NCBI RefSeq assembly: GCF_024806835.1
Contig: NZ_JANTYU010000001.1
Span: 248,001 to 312,000 of the forward strand
DNA: 64,000 nucleotides
Source of the DNA: Xanthomonas sp. 3793
GTDB taxonomy: Bacteria; Pseudomonadota; Gammaproteobacteria; Xanthomonadales; Xanthomonadaceae
Direction: 5' to 3'
Part shown: in pieces, positions 50,443 through 58,993 of the stretch
How the letters are laid out: every line of letters starts with the position of its first letter
How positions within the stretch are numbered: position 1 is the stretch's first letter
The notes under the pieces: model-generated
Databases searched by the model: none
The model's input: the letters and a program-made list of their open reading frames with translations, nothing else
What the model was told of the DNA's origin: nothing
Made by a program: the position numbers and the translations under genes

Positions 50443-50537
50443 TCATCTCAGCAGCGGCAACGGCCAACTTGATGGCCCCCCTGCGGAGGCTCCGGGCAAG
50501 TCCCCCTTGCCGGAAAAATCGCTTAGGAGAAATCAAA

Positions 50538-51737
50538 ATGGCACAGGTAATCAACACCAACGTAATGTCGCTGAACGCTCAGCGTAACCTCAACACCAGC
50601 AGCGCCAGCATGTCGACGAGCATCCAGCGTCTGTCGTCTGGTCTGCGCATCAACAGCGCCAAGGACGACGCCGCAGGTCTGGCGATCTCCGAGCGTTTCA
50701 CCACGCAGATCCGCGGCCTTGACGTTGCCTCGCGCAACGCCAACGACGGCATCTCGCTGGCCCAGACCGCCGAAGGCGCGATGGTCGAAATCGGCAGCAA
50801 CCTGCAGCGTATCCGCGAGCTGTCGGTGCAGTCGTCCAACGCCACCAACTCGGCCACCGACCGCGACGCGCTGAACTCGGAAGTCAAGCAGCTCACCGCC
50901 GAAATCGACCGCGTTGCCAACCAGACCAACTTCAACGGCACCAAGCTGTTGAACGGCGACTTCTCCGGCGCGCTGTTCCAGGTCGGCGCCGACGCCGGCC
51001 AGACCATCGGCATCAACAGCATCGTCGACGCCAACGTCGATTCGCTGGGCAAGGCCAGCTTCGCCGCCGCCGTCTCCGGCGCTGGCGTGACCGGCACCGC
51101 CACCGCGTCGGGTTCGGTCTCCGGCATGAGCCTGTCCTTCAATGACGCCAGCGGCGCGGCCAAGAGCGTCACCATCGCCGACGTCAAGGTCGCTTCCGGC
51201 GACACCGCTGCCGACGTGAACAAGAAGGTCGCTGCGGCCATCAACGACAAGCTGGACCAGACCGGCATGTACGCCTCGATCAAGACCGACGGTACGTTGC
51301 AGATCGAATCGCTGAAGGCTGGCCAGGACTTCACCTCGCTGACTGCCGGCACTTCCAGCGCCACCGGCATCACCGTCGGCGCCGGCCTCACCACCGCCTC
51401 GGCCGCTTCCGGCTCCACCGCGTCGACCCTGAGCAGCCTGGATATCTCCACGTTCTCCGGCTCGCAGAAGGCCCTGGAAATCGTCGACAAGGCGCTGACC
51501 GCGGTCAACTCCTCGCGCGCCGACATGGGTGCGGTGCAGAACCGCTTCACCTCCACCATCGCCAACCTGAGCGCCACCTCGGAAAACCTGTCGGCTTCGC
51601 GTAGCCGTATCCGCGACACCGACTACGCCAAGGAAACCGCCGAACTGACCCGCACGCAGATCCTGCAGCAGGCCGGTACCGCGATGCTGGCCCAGGCCAA
51701 GTCGGTTCCGCAGAACGTGCTGAGCCTGCTGCAGTAA
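50538..51737 (+). CDS. fliC: Flagellin FliC
   Basis: A 399-residue filament protein with conserved N- and C-terminal helices (MAQVINTNVMSLNAQRNLN and ARSRIRDTDYAKETAEL-like SRSRIRDTDYAKETAELTRT) around a Ser/Thr/Ala-rich variable centre that could carry O-glycans. The flg22 region lies at residues 30-51 and has Asp at residue 43, the form linked to FLS2 recognition in plants. A strong AGGAGA site precedes the ATG, and a terminator follows the gene. The nearby modification genes at 59-64 kb probably decorate this protein. Confidence 0.97.
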   Translation: MAQVINTNVMSLNAQRNLNTSSASMSTSIQRLSSGLRINSAKDDAAGLAISERFTTQIRGLDVASRNANDGISLAQTAEGAMVEIGSNLQRIRELSVQSSNATNSATDRDALNSEVKQLTAEIDRVANQTNFNGTKLLNGDFSGALFQVGADAGQTIGINSIVDANVDSLGKASFAAAVSGAGVTGTATASGSVSGMSLSFNDASGAAKSVTIADVKVASGDTAADVNKKVAAAINDKLDQTGMYASIKTDGTLQIESLKAGQDFTSLTAGTSSATGITVGAGLTTASAASGSTASTLSSLDISTFSGSQKALEIVDKALTAVNSSRADMGAVQNRFTSTIANLSATSENLSASRSRIRDTDYAKETAELTRTQILQQAGTAMLAQAKSVPQNVLSLLQ

Positions 51738-51775
51738 CTTGCCTGAGGCATCAGCAGCGCTTTGCAGCGAATCAA

Positions 51776-51801
51776 AAGCCCCTCTTCGGAGGGGCTTTTT
51801 T
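51776..51801 (+). terminator. Rho-independent terminator after fliC
   Basis: A 9-bp stem AAGCCCCTC (51776-51784) with GAGGGGCTT (51789-51797), TTCG tetraloop, is followed by further T residues. It lies 39 bases after the fliC stop. Confidence 0.9.
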
Positions 51802-51840
51802 GTGGGCGCGGATTTTTTGACGCCGGGCGATTGACGCGGC

Positions 51841-51856
51841 AGGCACGGAAGTTGCA
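51841..51856 (+). promoter_or_regulatory. Sigma-54 promoter of fliD
   Basis: AGGCACGGAAGTTGCA has GG and GC ten bases apart and a perfect TTGCA -12 element; only the first base of the -24 (A for T) departs from the consensus. It lies about 117 bases before the fliD ATG. Confidence 0.78.
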
Positions 51857-51972
51857 TCAGCGTTGCGGTCAGCCAGACGTATCGGCGCCGCTCAAGTCCC
51901 CCCGGATGCGGCCGATACCCGTCTGGTAATCCCATGCATCCGCTGTCCGGATGCCCAGACGAGGAATGCAAC

Positions 51973-53298
51973 ATGGCATCGGTGATCAGTACGTCCAGCT
52001 CCGGGCTGGATATCCCCACCGTGGTGTCCACCCTGGTATCCCGTCAGAAGGATCCGGAGCAGGCGCGCATCAACAAGGCCGGCACCGCAGCGACCACGCA
52101 GCTGTCGGCCATCAGCCAGATCAAGAGCAGCATGACCACGCTCAAGTCTGCGCTGGACAAGGTCGTCAGCAGCGCCGATACCAACGCCTACAAGGCCACG
52201 GTCCCCACCGATGCCGGCTTTACCGCCACCACCACCAGTTCGGCCGCTCCCGGCAACTACTCGGTGGAAGTGGTCTCGCTGGCCAGCGCGCAAAAGCTCG
52301 CCTCCGGCGCGTTCACCGCCGATGCCACCGTCGGCAGCGGCACGCTGACCATTGGCTACGGCGACAAAAGCATCACCGTGGACATCAGCGGCACCGACAA
52401 GCTCACCGACATCGCCGCCGCCATAAACAAGGCCGCCGGTGGCAAGGGCGTCACTGCCAGCGTGGTGACCGCCAACGATGGCCAGCACCTGGTGTTCAAC
52501 GCGGTCGACTCCGGCACCAAGGGCGCATTGACCGTCAGTGCCAGCGACCCCAGCCTGAGCGGGCTCACCTATGGCCCCGGCGTCACCGGCGGGTTGAACC
52601 AGACCGTGGCCGCCGCCGATGCGCTGGTGCGCGTGGACGGCTTCGAGCGCACCTCCAGCTCCAACACCATCAGCGACATCGTGCCGGGCGTGGTGCTCAA
52701 CCTGACCAAGGCCGCCGAAGGCACCAAGGTCAACCTGGGCGTTGCGGCCGACACCAGCGGCCTGAAGGCCAACCTCACCGCCTACGCGGCCGCCTACAAC
52801 ACCGCCAATACCTTGCTGGCCAAGAGCAGCGCCTACGACGCCACCACCAAGACCGCCGCGGCCTTGACCGGCGACTCGCTGGTGCGCAGCCTGCAACAGC
52901 AACTGCGCGGCCAGGTCAGTGGCAACCTTACCGAACTCAAGGCGCTGGGCCTGAACATCGACAAGGATGGCGTGATGAGCTTCGACGGCGGCAAGTTCGA
53001 CACCGCCATCGCCGCCGACGGCGGCGCCGCTGCCGAGGTGTTCGGCAAGGACAGCAAATACGGCTCGGCCATGACCAAGTTGCTGGACAGCAACGTCAAC
53101 GCCACCAATGGCACCCTGACCCTGCGTTCGGACAGCTTGAACAAGACCATCAAGGGCTACGAGTCCGACCTGGACGACCTCGACGCGCGCATGACCAAGC
53201 TCTCCGATCGCTACACCGCGCAGTTCACCGCGATGGAAACCATGATCAGCAAGCTGCAGAGCAGCACCAGCTCGCTCAGCAGCCTGCTGACAAGCTGA
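51973..53298 (+). CDS. fliD: Flagellar filament capping protein FliD
   Basis: A 441-residue cap protein that folds exported flagellin at the filament tip. The N-terminus has STSSSGLDIPTVVSTLVSRQ and the C-terminus a coiled coil (LNKTIKGYESDLDDLDARMT and QFTAMETMISKLQSSTSSLS). ATG 51973 has a GAGGAA site. Unlike fliC it has a sigma-54 promoter, so it should be made before flagellin. Confidence 0.95.
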   Translation: MASVISTSSSGLDIPTVVSTLVSRQKDPEQARINKAGTAATTQLSAISQIKSSMTTLKSALDKVVSSADTNAYKATVPTDAGFTATTTSSAAPGNYSVEVVSLASAQKLASGAFTADATVGSGTLTIGYGDKSITVDISGTDKLTDIAAAINKAAGGKGVTASVVTANDGQHLVFNAVDSGTKGALTVSASDPSLSGLTYGPGVTGGLNQTVAAADALVRVDGFERTSSSNTISDIVPGVVLNLTKAAEGTKVNLGVAADTSGLKANLTAYAAAYNTANTLLAKSSAYDATTKTAAALTGDSLVRSLQQQLRGQVSGNLTELKALGLNIDKDGVMSFDGGKFDTAIAADGGAAAEVFGKDSKYGSAMTKLLDSNVNATNGTLTLRSDSLNKTIKGYESDLDDLDARMTKLSDRYTAQFTAMETMISKLQSSTSSLSSLLTS

Positions 53299-53316
53299 TT
53301 TCCGTGATGCCAGTCC

Positions 53317-53344
53317 TCAAGTCGTACGCCGATGTTGCCGATAC
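53317..53344 (+). promoter_or_regulatory. Tentative sigma-28 promoter of fliS
   Basis: TCAAGTCG (53317-53324), a 12-base spacer and GCCGATAC (53337-53344) lie about 106 bases before the fliS start. The -10 is identical to that of the chemoreceptor gene. The -35 is weaker and the spacer one base longer than usual. Confidence 0.4.
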
Positions 53345-53449
53345 AAGAAGTACCTATCGTGATGTCGGCCTTGCCTCTTGGCAGGAGCGTTGTCGCAGGA
53401 GCACCCCGCTCCGGGACCAGCGAAGGCCAGCCAATTGAGGGAGTCATCC

Positions 53450-53863
53450 ATGTACGGTTCCAATCGTCAATATGCCGAGCAATACCGCAAGGTCGGCGTG
53501 TCCACCAGCGTCACCGAAGCCGACCCGCACAAGCTGGTGTCGCTGTTGTTCGCCGGTGCCTGCCAGCGCATCCGCCTGGCCCAGGCCTGCATGGTGCAGG
53601 GCGACCAGGCACGCAAGGGCAAGGCCATCGGCGAAGCCTGCGCGATCGTCGGTCATTTGAACGGCTCGCTCGATCACGAAGCCGGTGGCGAAATCGCTGG
53701 TAACCTGTCGGCCCTGTACGACTACGTCATGCAGCGCCTGACCGCTGCCAACCTGCACAACGACGAGACCGCGTTGACCGAAGCGCTGGATCTGCTCAGC
53801 GAAATCGATTCGGCGTGGAACTCCATTCCCCTCGAACAACGCGGCCTCGCTGCGGTTTCCTGA
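53450..53863 (+). CDS. fliS: Flagellar secretion chaperone FliS
   Basis: A 137-residue helical chaperone that binds the C-terminus of flagellin. It has YAEQYRKVGVSTSVTEADPH and KLVSLLFAGACQRIRLAQ, both typical of FliS. ATG 53450 has a GAGGGAG site; a longer frame upstream lacks similarity. The FliT-like gene follows after eight bases. Confidence 0.93.
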   Translation: MYGSNRQYAEQYRKVGVSTSVTEADPHKLVSLLFAGACQRIRLAQACMVQGDQARKGKAIGEACAIVGHLNGSLDHEAGGEIAGNLSALYDYVMQRLTAANLHNDETALTEALDLLSEIDSAWNSIPLEQRGLAAVS

Positions 53864-53871
53864 GTCCAGCC

Positions 53872-54165
53872 ATGCACAGCGCGCAAAGCCTCCAAGCCGA
53901 AATCGCCGACCTCCGCCTTGCCATGGCGCAAGAGGATTTCGAGGCGATGCCGTTCCTGCTCGACAGCCACGACCTGCACTTGCGCGAGTATGCGCAGCAC
54001 GCGGATCTGAGCCAGGACCGCGACGCGCTGCAGACCTTGCAGACGATGCAGCAGGATTTGATGCGGATGATGCTCGACCGTCGCCGCAAGCTCCTGGATC
54101 TGATCCGCGCCCAGCGCACCTCCTCTTCGGCCAGCCGCGCCTACGCCCGGGTCGGACGGATCTGA
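53872..54165 (+). CDS. fliT: FliT-like flagellar protein
   Basis: A 97-residue, all-helical, charged protein (LQAEIADLRLAMAQEDFEAM, then LDSHDLHLREYAQ and a basic tail RRRKLLDLIRAQR). Size, helix content and position after fliS are those of FliT, the chaperone of FliD; direct sequence similarity is weak, as is usual for the family. Its stop overlaps the start of the PilZ-like gene by one base. Confidence 0.65.
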   Translation: MHSAQSLQAEIADLRLAMAQEDFEAMPFLLDSHDLHLREYAQHADLSQDRDALQTLQTMQQDLMRMMLDRRRKLLDLIRAQRTSSSASRAYARVGRI

Positions 54166-54737
54166 TGACCGCGCTCGGCACACTCGCGCCCTCCGCCGAT
54201 GCCGAGCTGTTTGCCGACACGCTCAGTTGCGAACTGCGTCTGCCGGCCGGCTTCCGCGCCGGTGCCGATGCCGATGCGGGCTCGCACAGTGCCGCAGAGA
54301 CGCTGCTGCGCAGCCTGGGCCAGGTCGAAGACCTGCGTAGCGATGAGAGCAGCGAAGACCGTGGCGAACTGCCGCTGCTGGTGCAGCGGATGGACGCCAA
54401 GCTCGATCTGATGCTCGCGCTGATCGGCCGCCTGGTGCGCCAGGGAGACAGCGGCCTGATCCAGACCATGGTGCATTGGTCGGTCCGCGGGATCCGCCTG
54501 AATTGCGCAACCAGCCACGCGCCGGGCACGACCGGCAGCGTCTGCCTGCAACCATCCGACTGGCTTCCTGAATTGGTACAGCTTCCGGCCGAGGTACTGG
54601 CCAGCGCAAGCGATGGTCACGATCAATGGCTTTGGCTGCGGTTCGCGCCACTCTCACCCGGGTTGCAGGAGGCTCTGGAACGTCATCTGTTTCGTCTGCA
54701 TCGCCGTCAGATCGCCGACGCCCGCCGCCAGCGCTGA
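54165..54737 (+). CDS. PilZ-like domain protein
   Basis: A 190-residue cytosolic protein. The central helix (LPLLVQRMDAKLDLMLALIG) is followed by a PilZ-like beta segment with VHWSVRGIRL, which resembles the (D/N)XSXXG motif of PilZ domains, here with His. The N-terminal RXXXR motif needed for c-di-GMP binding is not seen. A PilZ protein at this place in Xanthomonas campestris is reported to affect motility; this is by context. It could act as a c-di-GMP-independent partner of the flagellar machinery. Confidence 0.65.
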   Translation: MTALGTLAPSADAELFADTLSCELRLPAGFRAGADADAGSHSAAETLLRSLGQVEDLRSDESSEDRGELPLLVQRMDAKLDLMLALIGRLVRQGDSGLIQTMVHWSVRGIRLNCATSHAPGTTGSVCLQPSDWLPELVQLPAEVLASASDGHDQWLWLRFAPLSPGLQEALERHLFRLHRRQIADARRQR

Positions 54738-54807
54738 TCCCGATGGTTGGCGCCGGGCGCCGGGTCGGCTAAGGTGCCCCATACCGAAAAAAGGTCTCTT
54801 CTGCGCC

Positions 54808-55440
54808 GTGCGAGTCATCATCGTCGACGATCACACCCTTGTCCGTGCAGGCCTGTCCAGGCTGCTGCAAACCTTTGCCGGCATCGATGTCGTCGGTGAG
54901 GCCAGCAACGCGCAACAAGCCCTGGACATGACATCCCTGCATCGCCCGGATCTGGTGCTGATGGACCTGTCCCTGCCCGGCCGTAGCGGTCTGGACGCCA
55001 TGACCGACGTGCTGCGCGCCGCACCACGCACCCATGTGGTGATGATGTCGATGCACGACGACCCTGTGCATGTGCGCGATGCGCTCGATCGTGGCGCGGT
55101 CGGTTTCGTGGTCAAGGACGCTGCGCCGCTGGAGCTGGAACTGGCGCTGCGCGCTGCCGCTGCCGGCCAGGTGTTCCTGAGCCCGCAGATCTCGTCCAAG
55201 ATGATTGCGCCGATGCTGGGCCGCGAAAAACCGGTGGGTATTGCGGCGCTGTCGCCGCGCCAGCGCGAGATCCTGCGCGAGATCGGTCGCGGCCAGAGCA
55301 ACAAGGAAATTGCCGCCGACCTGGGCATCAGCGTCAAGACGGTGGAGACCCATCGCGCGCGCATGATGGAGTCGCTGGGCTGCCGCCGCGCCAACGACCT
55401 GGTCCTGCTGGCCGCCAAGCATCACAACGAACTGGTCTGA
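54808..55440 (+). CDS. NarL/LuxR-family response regulator
   Basis: A 210-residue regulator. The receiver domain (1-115) has VDDHTLVRAG and the phosphoacceptor D53 in LVLMDLSLPG. The LuxR helix-turn-helix (about 145-205) has LSPRQREILREIGRGQSNKE and VKTVETHRARMMESLG. The GTG start at 54808 gives the canonical MRVIIVDDH N-terminus. No kinase gene is adjacent. It lies between the fliS block and rpoN2 and may be a flagellar regulator. Confidence 0.9.
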   Translation: MRVIIVDDHTLVRAGLSRLLQTFAGIDVVGEASNAQQALDMTSLHRPDLVLMDLSLPGRSGLDAMTDVLRAAPRTHVVMMSMHDDPVHVRDALDRGAVGFVVKDAAPLELELALRAAAAGQVFLSPQISSKMIAPMLGREKPVGIAALSPRQREILREIGRGQSNKEIAADLGISVKTVETHRARMMESLGCRRANDLVLLAAKHHNELV

Positions 55441-55460
55441 GCGATTGCAGCCGCAATCGC
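55441..55460 (+). repeat. Hairpin after the NarL-type regulator gene
   Basis: A perfect 8-bp inverted repeat, GCGATTGC (55441-55448) with GCAATCGC (55453-55460), begins directly after the stop codon. There is no T tract, so it is only a weak terminator candidate. Confidence 0.45.
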
Positions 55461-55520
55461 CGTATCGGTGACTCGAAGGACCCGGCGCGGCCCGCACAGG
55501 GCTGCCGCAACGAAAACAGT

Positions 55521-55534
55521 GACGGAATTCCGTC
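55521..55534. promoter_or_regulatory. Perfect palindrome upstream of rpoN2
   Basis: GACGGAATTCCGTC is a perfect 14-base palindrome 160 bases before the rpoN2 start, in a region where no sigma-54 or sigma-28 site was found. It could be an operator for a dimeric regulator; the binding protein is unknown. Confidence 0.35.
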
Positions 55535-55693
55535 GGGCACGCTTGAGCTCGCCCATCCTGTCAGGGGATTCCCGACACGCTGTCAGGAAAATCATGAGCC
55601 ACCTCACCCGACTCCCTGATTAGAAACCCGTCGCTTTGTCCTGCAAGATGCGTTCCATCGCTGCCGCATGCAGCGCCCTTCGGAAGCGCTTCC

Positions 55694-57097
55694 ATGAAGA
55701 CGACCATTTCCGCCCAGCTTGGCCAGCAACTGCACCTCACCCCGCAGCTGCTGCAGTCGATCCGTCTGTTGCAACTGGACGGCATGCAGTTGGAACTGGA
55801 AATCCGTCGCGCCCTGGAAACCAATCCGTTGCTGGAGTTGGAAGAGCTGGCCGATAACGGGGACGAGGCCGCCACCAACGACGATGGCGCCAGCGATGTC
55901 GCCGCCTTCGACGAGCTGCCGGAAAGCACGATGTGGGACGTGCAGAGCAGTAGCTGGAACGATGGCGACGACGACCGCATGCAGCGCGTGGCCGCCGGCG
56001 AGTCCACCGACCCGCATGTGCGCATCCTGCGCGAACTGGCGCTGGACCTGGACGAGGCCGCATTGGGGGCCGCCGCGTTCTGGTTGGAGCAGACCGACGA
56101 TGCCGGGTATCTGACCGAGGCACTGTCGACGCTGCAGCAGCTCGGCGCCACGCGCCTGGGTATGACCGTCGAGGCAGTGGAAGCGAGCCGCCAACGCCTG
56201 TTGCACGGCGACCCGGCGGGCCTGGCCGCCTGCGATCTGCGCGAATGCCTGCAAGCCCAGTTGAGCGCCCTGCCCGGCCGCGTTCCGGCCCGTCATCTGG
56301 CCGCGCGCATCCTGGCCGGCGATCTGGATCTGCTGGCCGGCCACGACTACGCGCTGCTGGCGCGTGCGCACGATGCCGAAGTGGGCGATGCGCGCGAAGC
56401 GGTGCGGCTGATCCTGTCGCTGCAGCCGCGTCCGGGCGACGACCTGCTGCAAGAAAGCAACGCCAGCGTCATTCCGGATGTGCTCGCCTGGCATGCCGAT
56501 GGCAGCTGGCGCGTGGCGTTGAACCCGGCAACCACCCATCGCGTCAGCATCAACCCGGTGCACGAACGCGCGCTGGCAGAGGCCGGCGATGCCGCACAGC
56601 CGCTGCGCGACATGTTGCAGGAAGCGCGCTGGCTGACCCGCGGTCTGTCGATGCGCTACGAAACCCTGCTGCGCGCCACGCGTGCAATCGTCGAACGCCA
56701 GGCCGCCTTCCTGGCGCGCGGCGAAGAAGCGATGGCACCGCTGACCCTGAAGGAAATCGCCGACGAGATCGGCATGCACGAATCCACCATTTCGCGCATC
56801 ACCACCGGCAAATACCTGCAAACCCCGCGTGGCACCTTCGAACTCAAGCATTTCTTCGCCGTGCGGCTCGAAGGCGCCAGTGTCTCCGGCCAGGCGGTCA
56901 AGGCCATGGTGCGTCGCTTGATCGAGAGCGAGCCGGCGGGTCGCCCGCTGGCCGACGAAGCCATCGCCGGCCTGTTGTCGCGTCAGGGCGTTAATATTGC
57001 GCGGAGGACCGTGGCCAAGTACCGCGAACAACTGGACATCGCCCCGGCCCGCGAGCGCCGCCGTAACAACAAACCGCTGCTTGCGCGAGCGGGATAA
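55694..57097 (+). CDS. rpoN2: RNA polymerase sigma-54 factor RpoN (RpoN2)
   Basis: A 467-residue sigma-54. Region I has LGQQLHLTPQLLQSIRLLQL. The core-binding region and the helix-turn-helix (IGMHESTISRITTGKYLQTP) follow. The RpoN box ARRTVAKYR is at about residues 436-444. It lies in the flagellar cluster with fleQ, which is the RpoN2 arrangement of Xanthomonas, where a second rpoN exists elsewhere in the genome. It should read the sigma-54 promoters of flgB, flgG, fliD and the modification island. Confidence 0.94.
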   Translation: MKTTISAQLGQQLHLTPQLLQSIRLLQLDGMQLELEIRRALETNPLLELEELADNGDEAATNDDGASDVAAFDELPESTMWDVQSSSWNDGDDDRMQRVAAGESTDPHVRILRELALDLDEAALGAAAFWLEQTDDAGYLTEALSTLQQLGATRLGMTVEAVEASRQRLLHGDPAGLAACDLRECLQAQLSALPGRVPARHLAARILAGDLDLLAGHDYALLARAHDAEVGDAREAVRLILSLQPRPGDDLLQESNASVIPDVLAWHADGSWRVALNPATTHRVSINPVHERALAEAGDAAQPLRDMLQEARWLTRGLSMRYETLLRATRAIVERQAAFLARGEEAMAPLTLKEIADEIGMHESTISRITTGKYLQTPRGTFELKHFFAVRLEGASVSGQAVKAMVRRLIESEPAGRPLADEAIAGLLSRQGVNIARRTVAKYREQLDIAPARERRRNNKPLLARAG

Positions 57098-57105
57098 GGA
57101 CTACT

Positions 57106-57489
57106 ATGAGCAAACTCACCGTGCTGCTGGTCGACGACCACGAGGGCTTCATCAACGCTGCGATGCGTCATTTTCGCAAAGTGGAGTGGCTCAACATCGT
57201 GGGCAGTGCCGCCAATGGACTGGAAGCGATCGAGCGCTCTGAGTCGCTGCGCCCCAATGTCGTGTTGATGGATCTGGCCATGCCCGAGATGGGCGGCCTG
57301 CAGGCCACGCGTCTGATCAAGACACAGGACGATCCGCCGTATATTGTCATCGCGAGCCACTTCGACGATGCCGAGCATCGTGAACACGCTCTTCGCGCGG
57401 GTGCTGACAATTTTGTCAGCAAGCTGTCCTATATCCAGGAAGTCATGCCAATCCTGGAGGGCCTGACGGAAGGAGCCAGGAATGAGTGA
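57106..57489 (+). CDS. Single-domain response regulator (lone receiver)
   Basis: A 127-residue receiver domain without an output domain. It has LLVDDHEGFINAAMRHF, the phosphoacceptor D56 in VVLMDLAMPEMGG and the conserved lysine region FVSKLSY. It starts eight bases after rpoN2 and overlaps fleQ by eight bases, so it is made together with both. It may modulate FleQ or RpoN2 activity, or act on the motor; the sequence does not tell. Confidence 0.85.
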   Translation: MSKLTVLLVDDHEGFINAAMRHFRKVEWLNIVGSAANGLEAIERSESLRPNVVLMDLAMPEMGGLQATRLIKTQDDPPYIVIASHFDDAEHREHALRAGADNFVSKLSYIQEVMPILEGLTEGARNE

Positions 57490-58966
57490 GTCCCGCATTC
57501 TGTTGATCGACAGTGACGCCGTGCGCGCCGAGCGCACCGTCTCGCTGCTCGAGTTCATGGACTTCAATCCCCGCTGGGTCACCGACGGCGCCGACATCAA
57601 TCCTGGCCGTCACCGCCACGATGAGTGGATGGCGGTGATGGTGGGCTCGGCGCAGGACGCCGCGCAGGCCGACAAATTCTTCGACTGGCTGGCCGATGCC
57701 AAGCTGCCGCCGCCGGTGCTGTTGATGGAAGGCAGCCCGACCACGTTTGCGCAGACCCATGGCCTGCACGAAGCCAATGTCTGGGCGCTGGACACGCCGC
57801 TGCGCCACGCGCAGCTGGAAGCGCTGCTGCGCCGCGCAAGCCTCAAGCGCCTGGATGCCGAGCACCAGGCCGGCGTGCAACAGGACACCGGGCCGACCGG
57901 CAACAGCGAGGCGGTCACCCGCCTGCGCCGGCTGATCGACCAGGTGGCAGCGTTCGACACCACGGTGCTGGTGCTGGGCGAATCGGGCACCGGCAAGGAG
58001 GTCGTCGCGCGCGCCATCCACCAGCACTCGCCCCGCCGTGATGGGCCGTTCGTGGCGATCAACTGCGGCGCGATCCCGCCGGACCTGCTGGAAAGCGAAC
58101 TGTTCGGCCACGAAAAAGGCGCCTTCACCGGTGCGCTGACCACCCGCAAGGGCCGCTTCGAAATGGCCGAGGGCGGTACCCTGCTGCTCGACGAAATCGG
58201 CGACATGAGCCTGCCGATGCAGGTGAAGTTGCTGCGCGTGCTGCAGGAACGCAGTTTCGAGCGTGTTGGCGGCGGCCAGACCATCCGCTGCAATGTGCGC
58301 GTGATCGCCGCCACCCACCGCAATCTGGAAACCCGCATCAGCGACGGGCAGTTCCGTGAGGACCTGTTCTATCGCCTCAACGTGTTCCCGATCGAAATGC
58401 CGGCGTTGCGCGAGCGCGTCGACGATCTGGCCAGCCTGGTGCAGACGATCGCCGGCCAGCTGGCGCGTACCGGTCGCGGCGAAGTGCGCTTTGCCGATGA
58501 GGCGCTGCAGGCGCTGCGCAGCTACGACTGGCCGGGCAACGTGCGCGAACTGACCAACCTGGTGGAGCGCCTGGCGGTGTTGCATCCGGGTGGGTTGGTG
58601 CGCGTACAGGACCTTCCGGCGCGCTATCGCGGCGACTTCGCATCGTCCATTCCGGTCGAGTTGCCGCCGGAGCCGGCCCTGGTGGCGGCGCCTGCCGACG
58701 TCAACGCCTTGCCTAGCAATGTGGTGACGCTGCAACCCAAGACCGCCGACGCCGAACCGGTCTCTGCTGCCAGCCTGCCCGACGATGGCATCGACCTGCG
58801 TGGCCATATGGCCAACATCGAGCTGGCCCTCATCAACGAGGCGCTGGAACGCACCCAGGGGGTGGTTGCGCATGCAGCCCAGTTACTCGGCCTGCGCCGC
58901 ACCACGCTGGTGGAGAAGCTGCGCAAGTACGGCATCGACCGCGAGCAGACCGAGCTGGCGAACTGA
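57482..58966 (+). CDS. fleQ: Sigma-54-dependent flagellar master regulator FleQ
   Basis: A 494-residue enhancer-binding protein. The N-terminal receiver-like domain (1-120) lacks a phosphoacceptor Asp (VMVGSAQD at the expected place). The AAA+ domain has Walker A GESGTGKE (166-173), the sigma-54 contact loop GAFTGA (213-218) and LLLDEIGDMS. A Fis-type helix-turn-helix (AAQLLGLRRTTLVEKLRKYG) ends it. FleQ activates flagellar sigma-54 promoters and is controlled by c-di-GMP in related bacteria. It overlaps the receiver gene. Confidence 0.94.
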   Translation: MSESRILLIDSDAVRAERTVSLLEFMDFNPRWVTDGADINPGRHRHDEWMAVMVGSAQDAAQADKFFDWLADAKLPPPVLLMEGSPTTFAQTHGLHEANVWALDTPLRHAQLEALLRRASLKRLDAEHQAGVQQDTGPTGNSEAVTRLRRLIDQVAAFDTTVLVLGESGTGKEVVARAIHQHSPRRDGPFVAINCGAIPPDLLESELFGHEKGAFTGALTTRKGRFEMAEGGTLLLDEIGDMSLPMQVKLLRVLQERSFERVGGGQTIRCNVRVIAATHRNLETRISDGQFREDLFYRLNVFPIEMPALRERVDDLASLVQTIAGQLARTGRGEVRFADEALQALRSYDWPGNVRELTNLVERLAVLHPGGLVRVQDLPARYRGDFASSIPVELPPEPALVAAPADVNALPSNVVTLQPKTADAEPVSAASLPDDGIDLRGHMANIELALINEALERTQGVVAHAAQLLGLRRTTLVEKLRKYGIDREQTELAN

Positions 58967-58993
58967 GCCGGCCACCGCTCCGCCAGCGCCCGC

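Larger units (their letters stand above)
50220..50537. other. Gap between flgL and fliC
   Basis: No gene is seen in these 318 bases. The region holds two sigma-28 promoters and an A/T-rich stretch (GCAGAAAAACAGTAAAAAAA around 50381-50400). The fliC leader would be about 190 or 90 bases long depending on the promoter used. Confidence 0.6.

Noticed and set aside
53390-53410. Sigma-54 promoter before fliS
   Set aside because: TTGGCAGGAGCGTTGTC has the right spacing but GT instead of the essential GC at -12.
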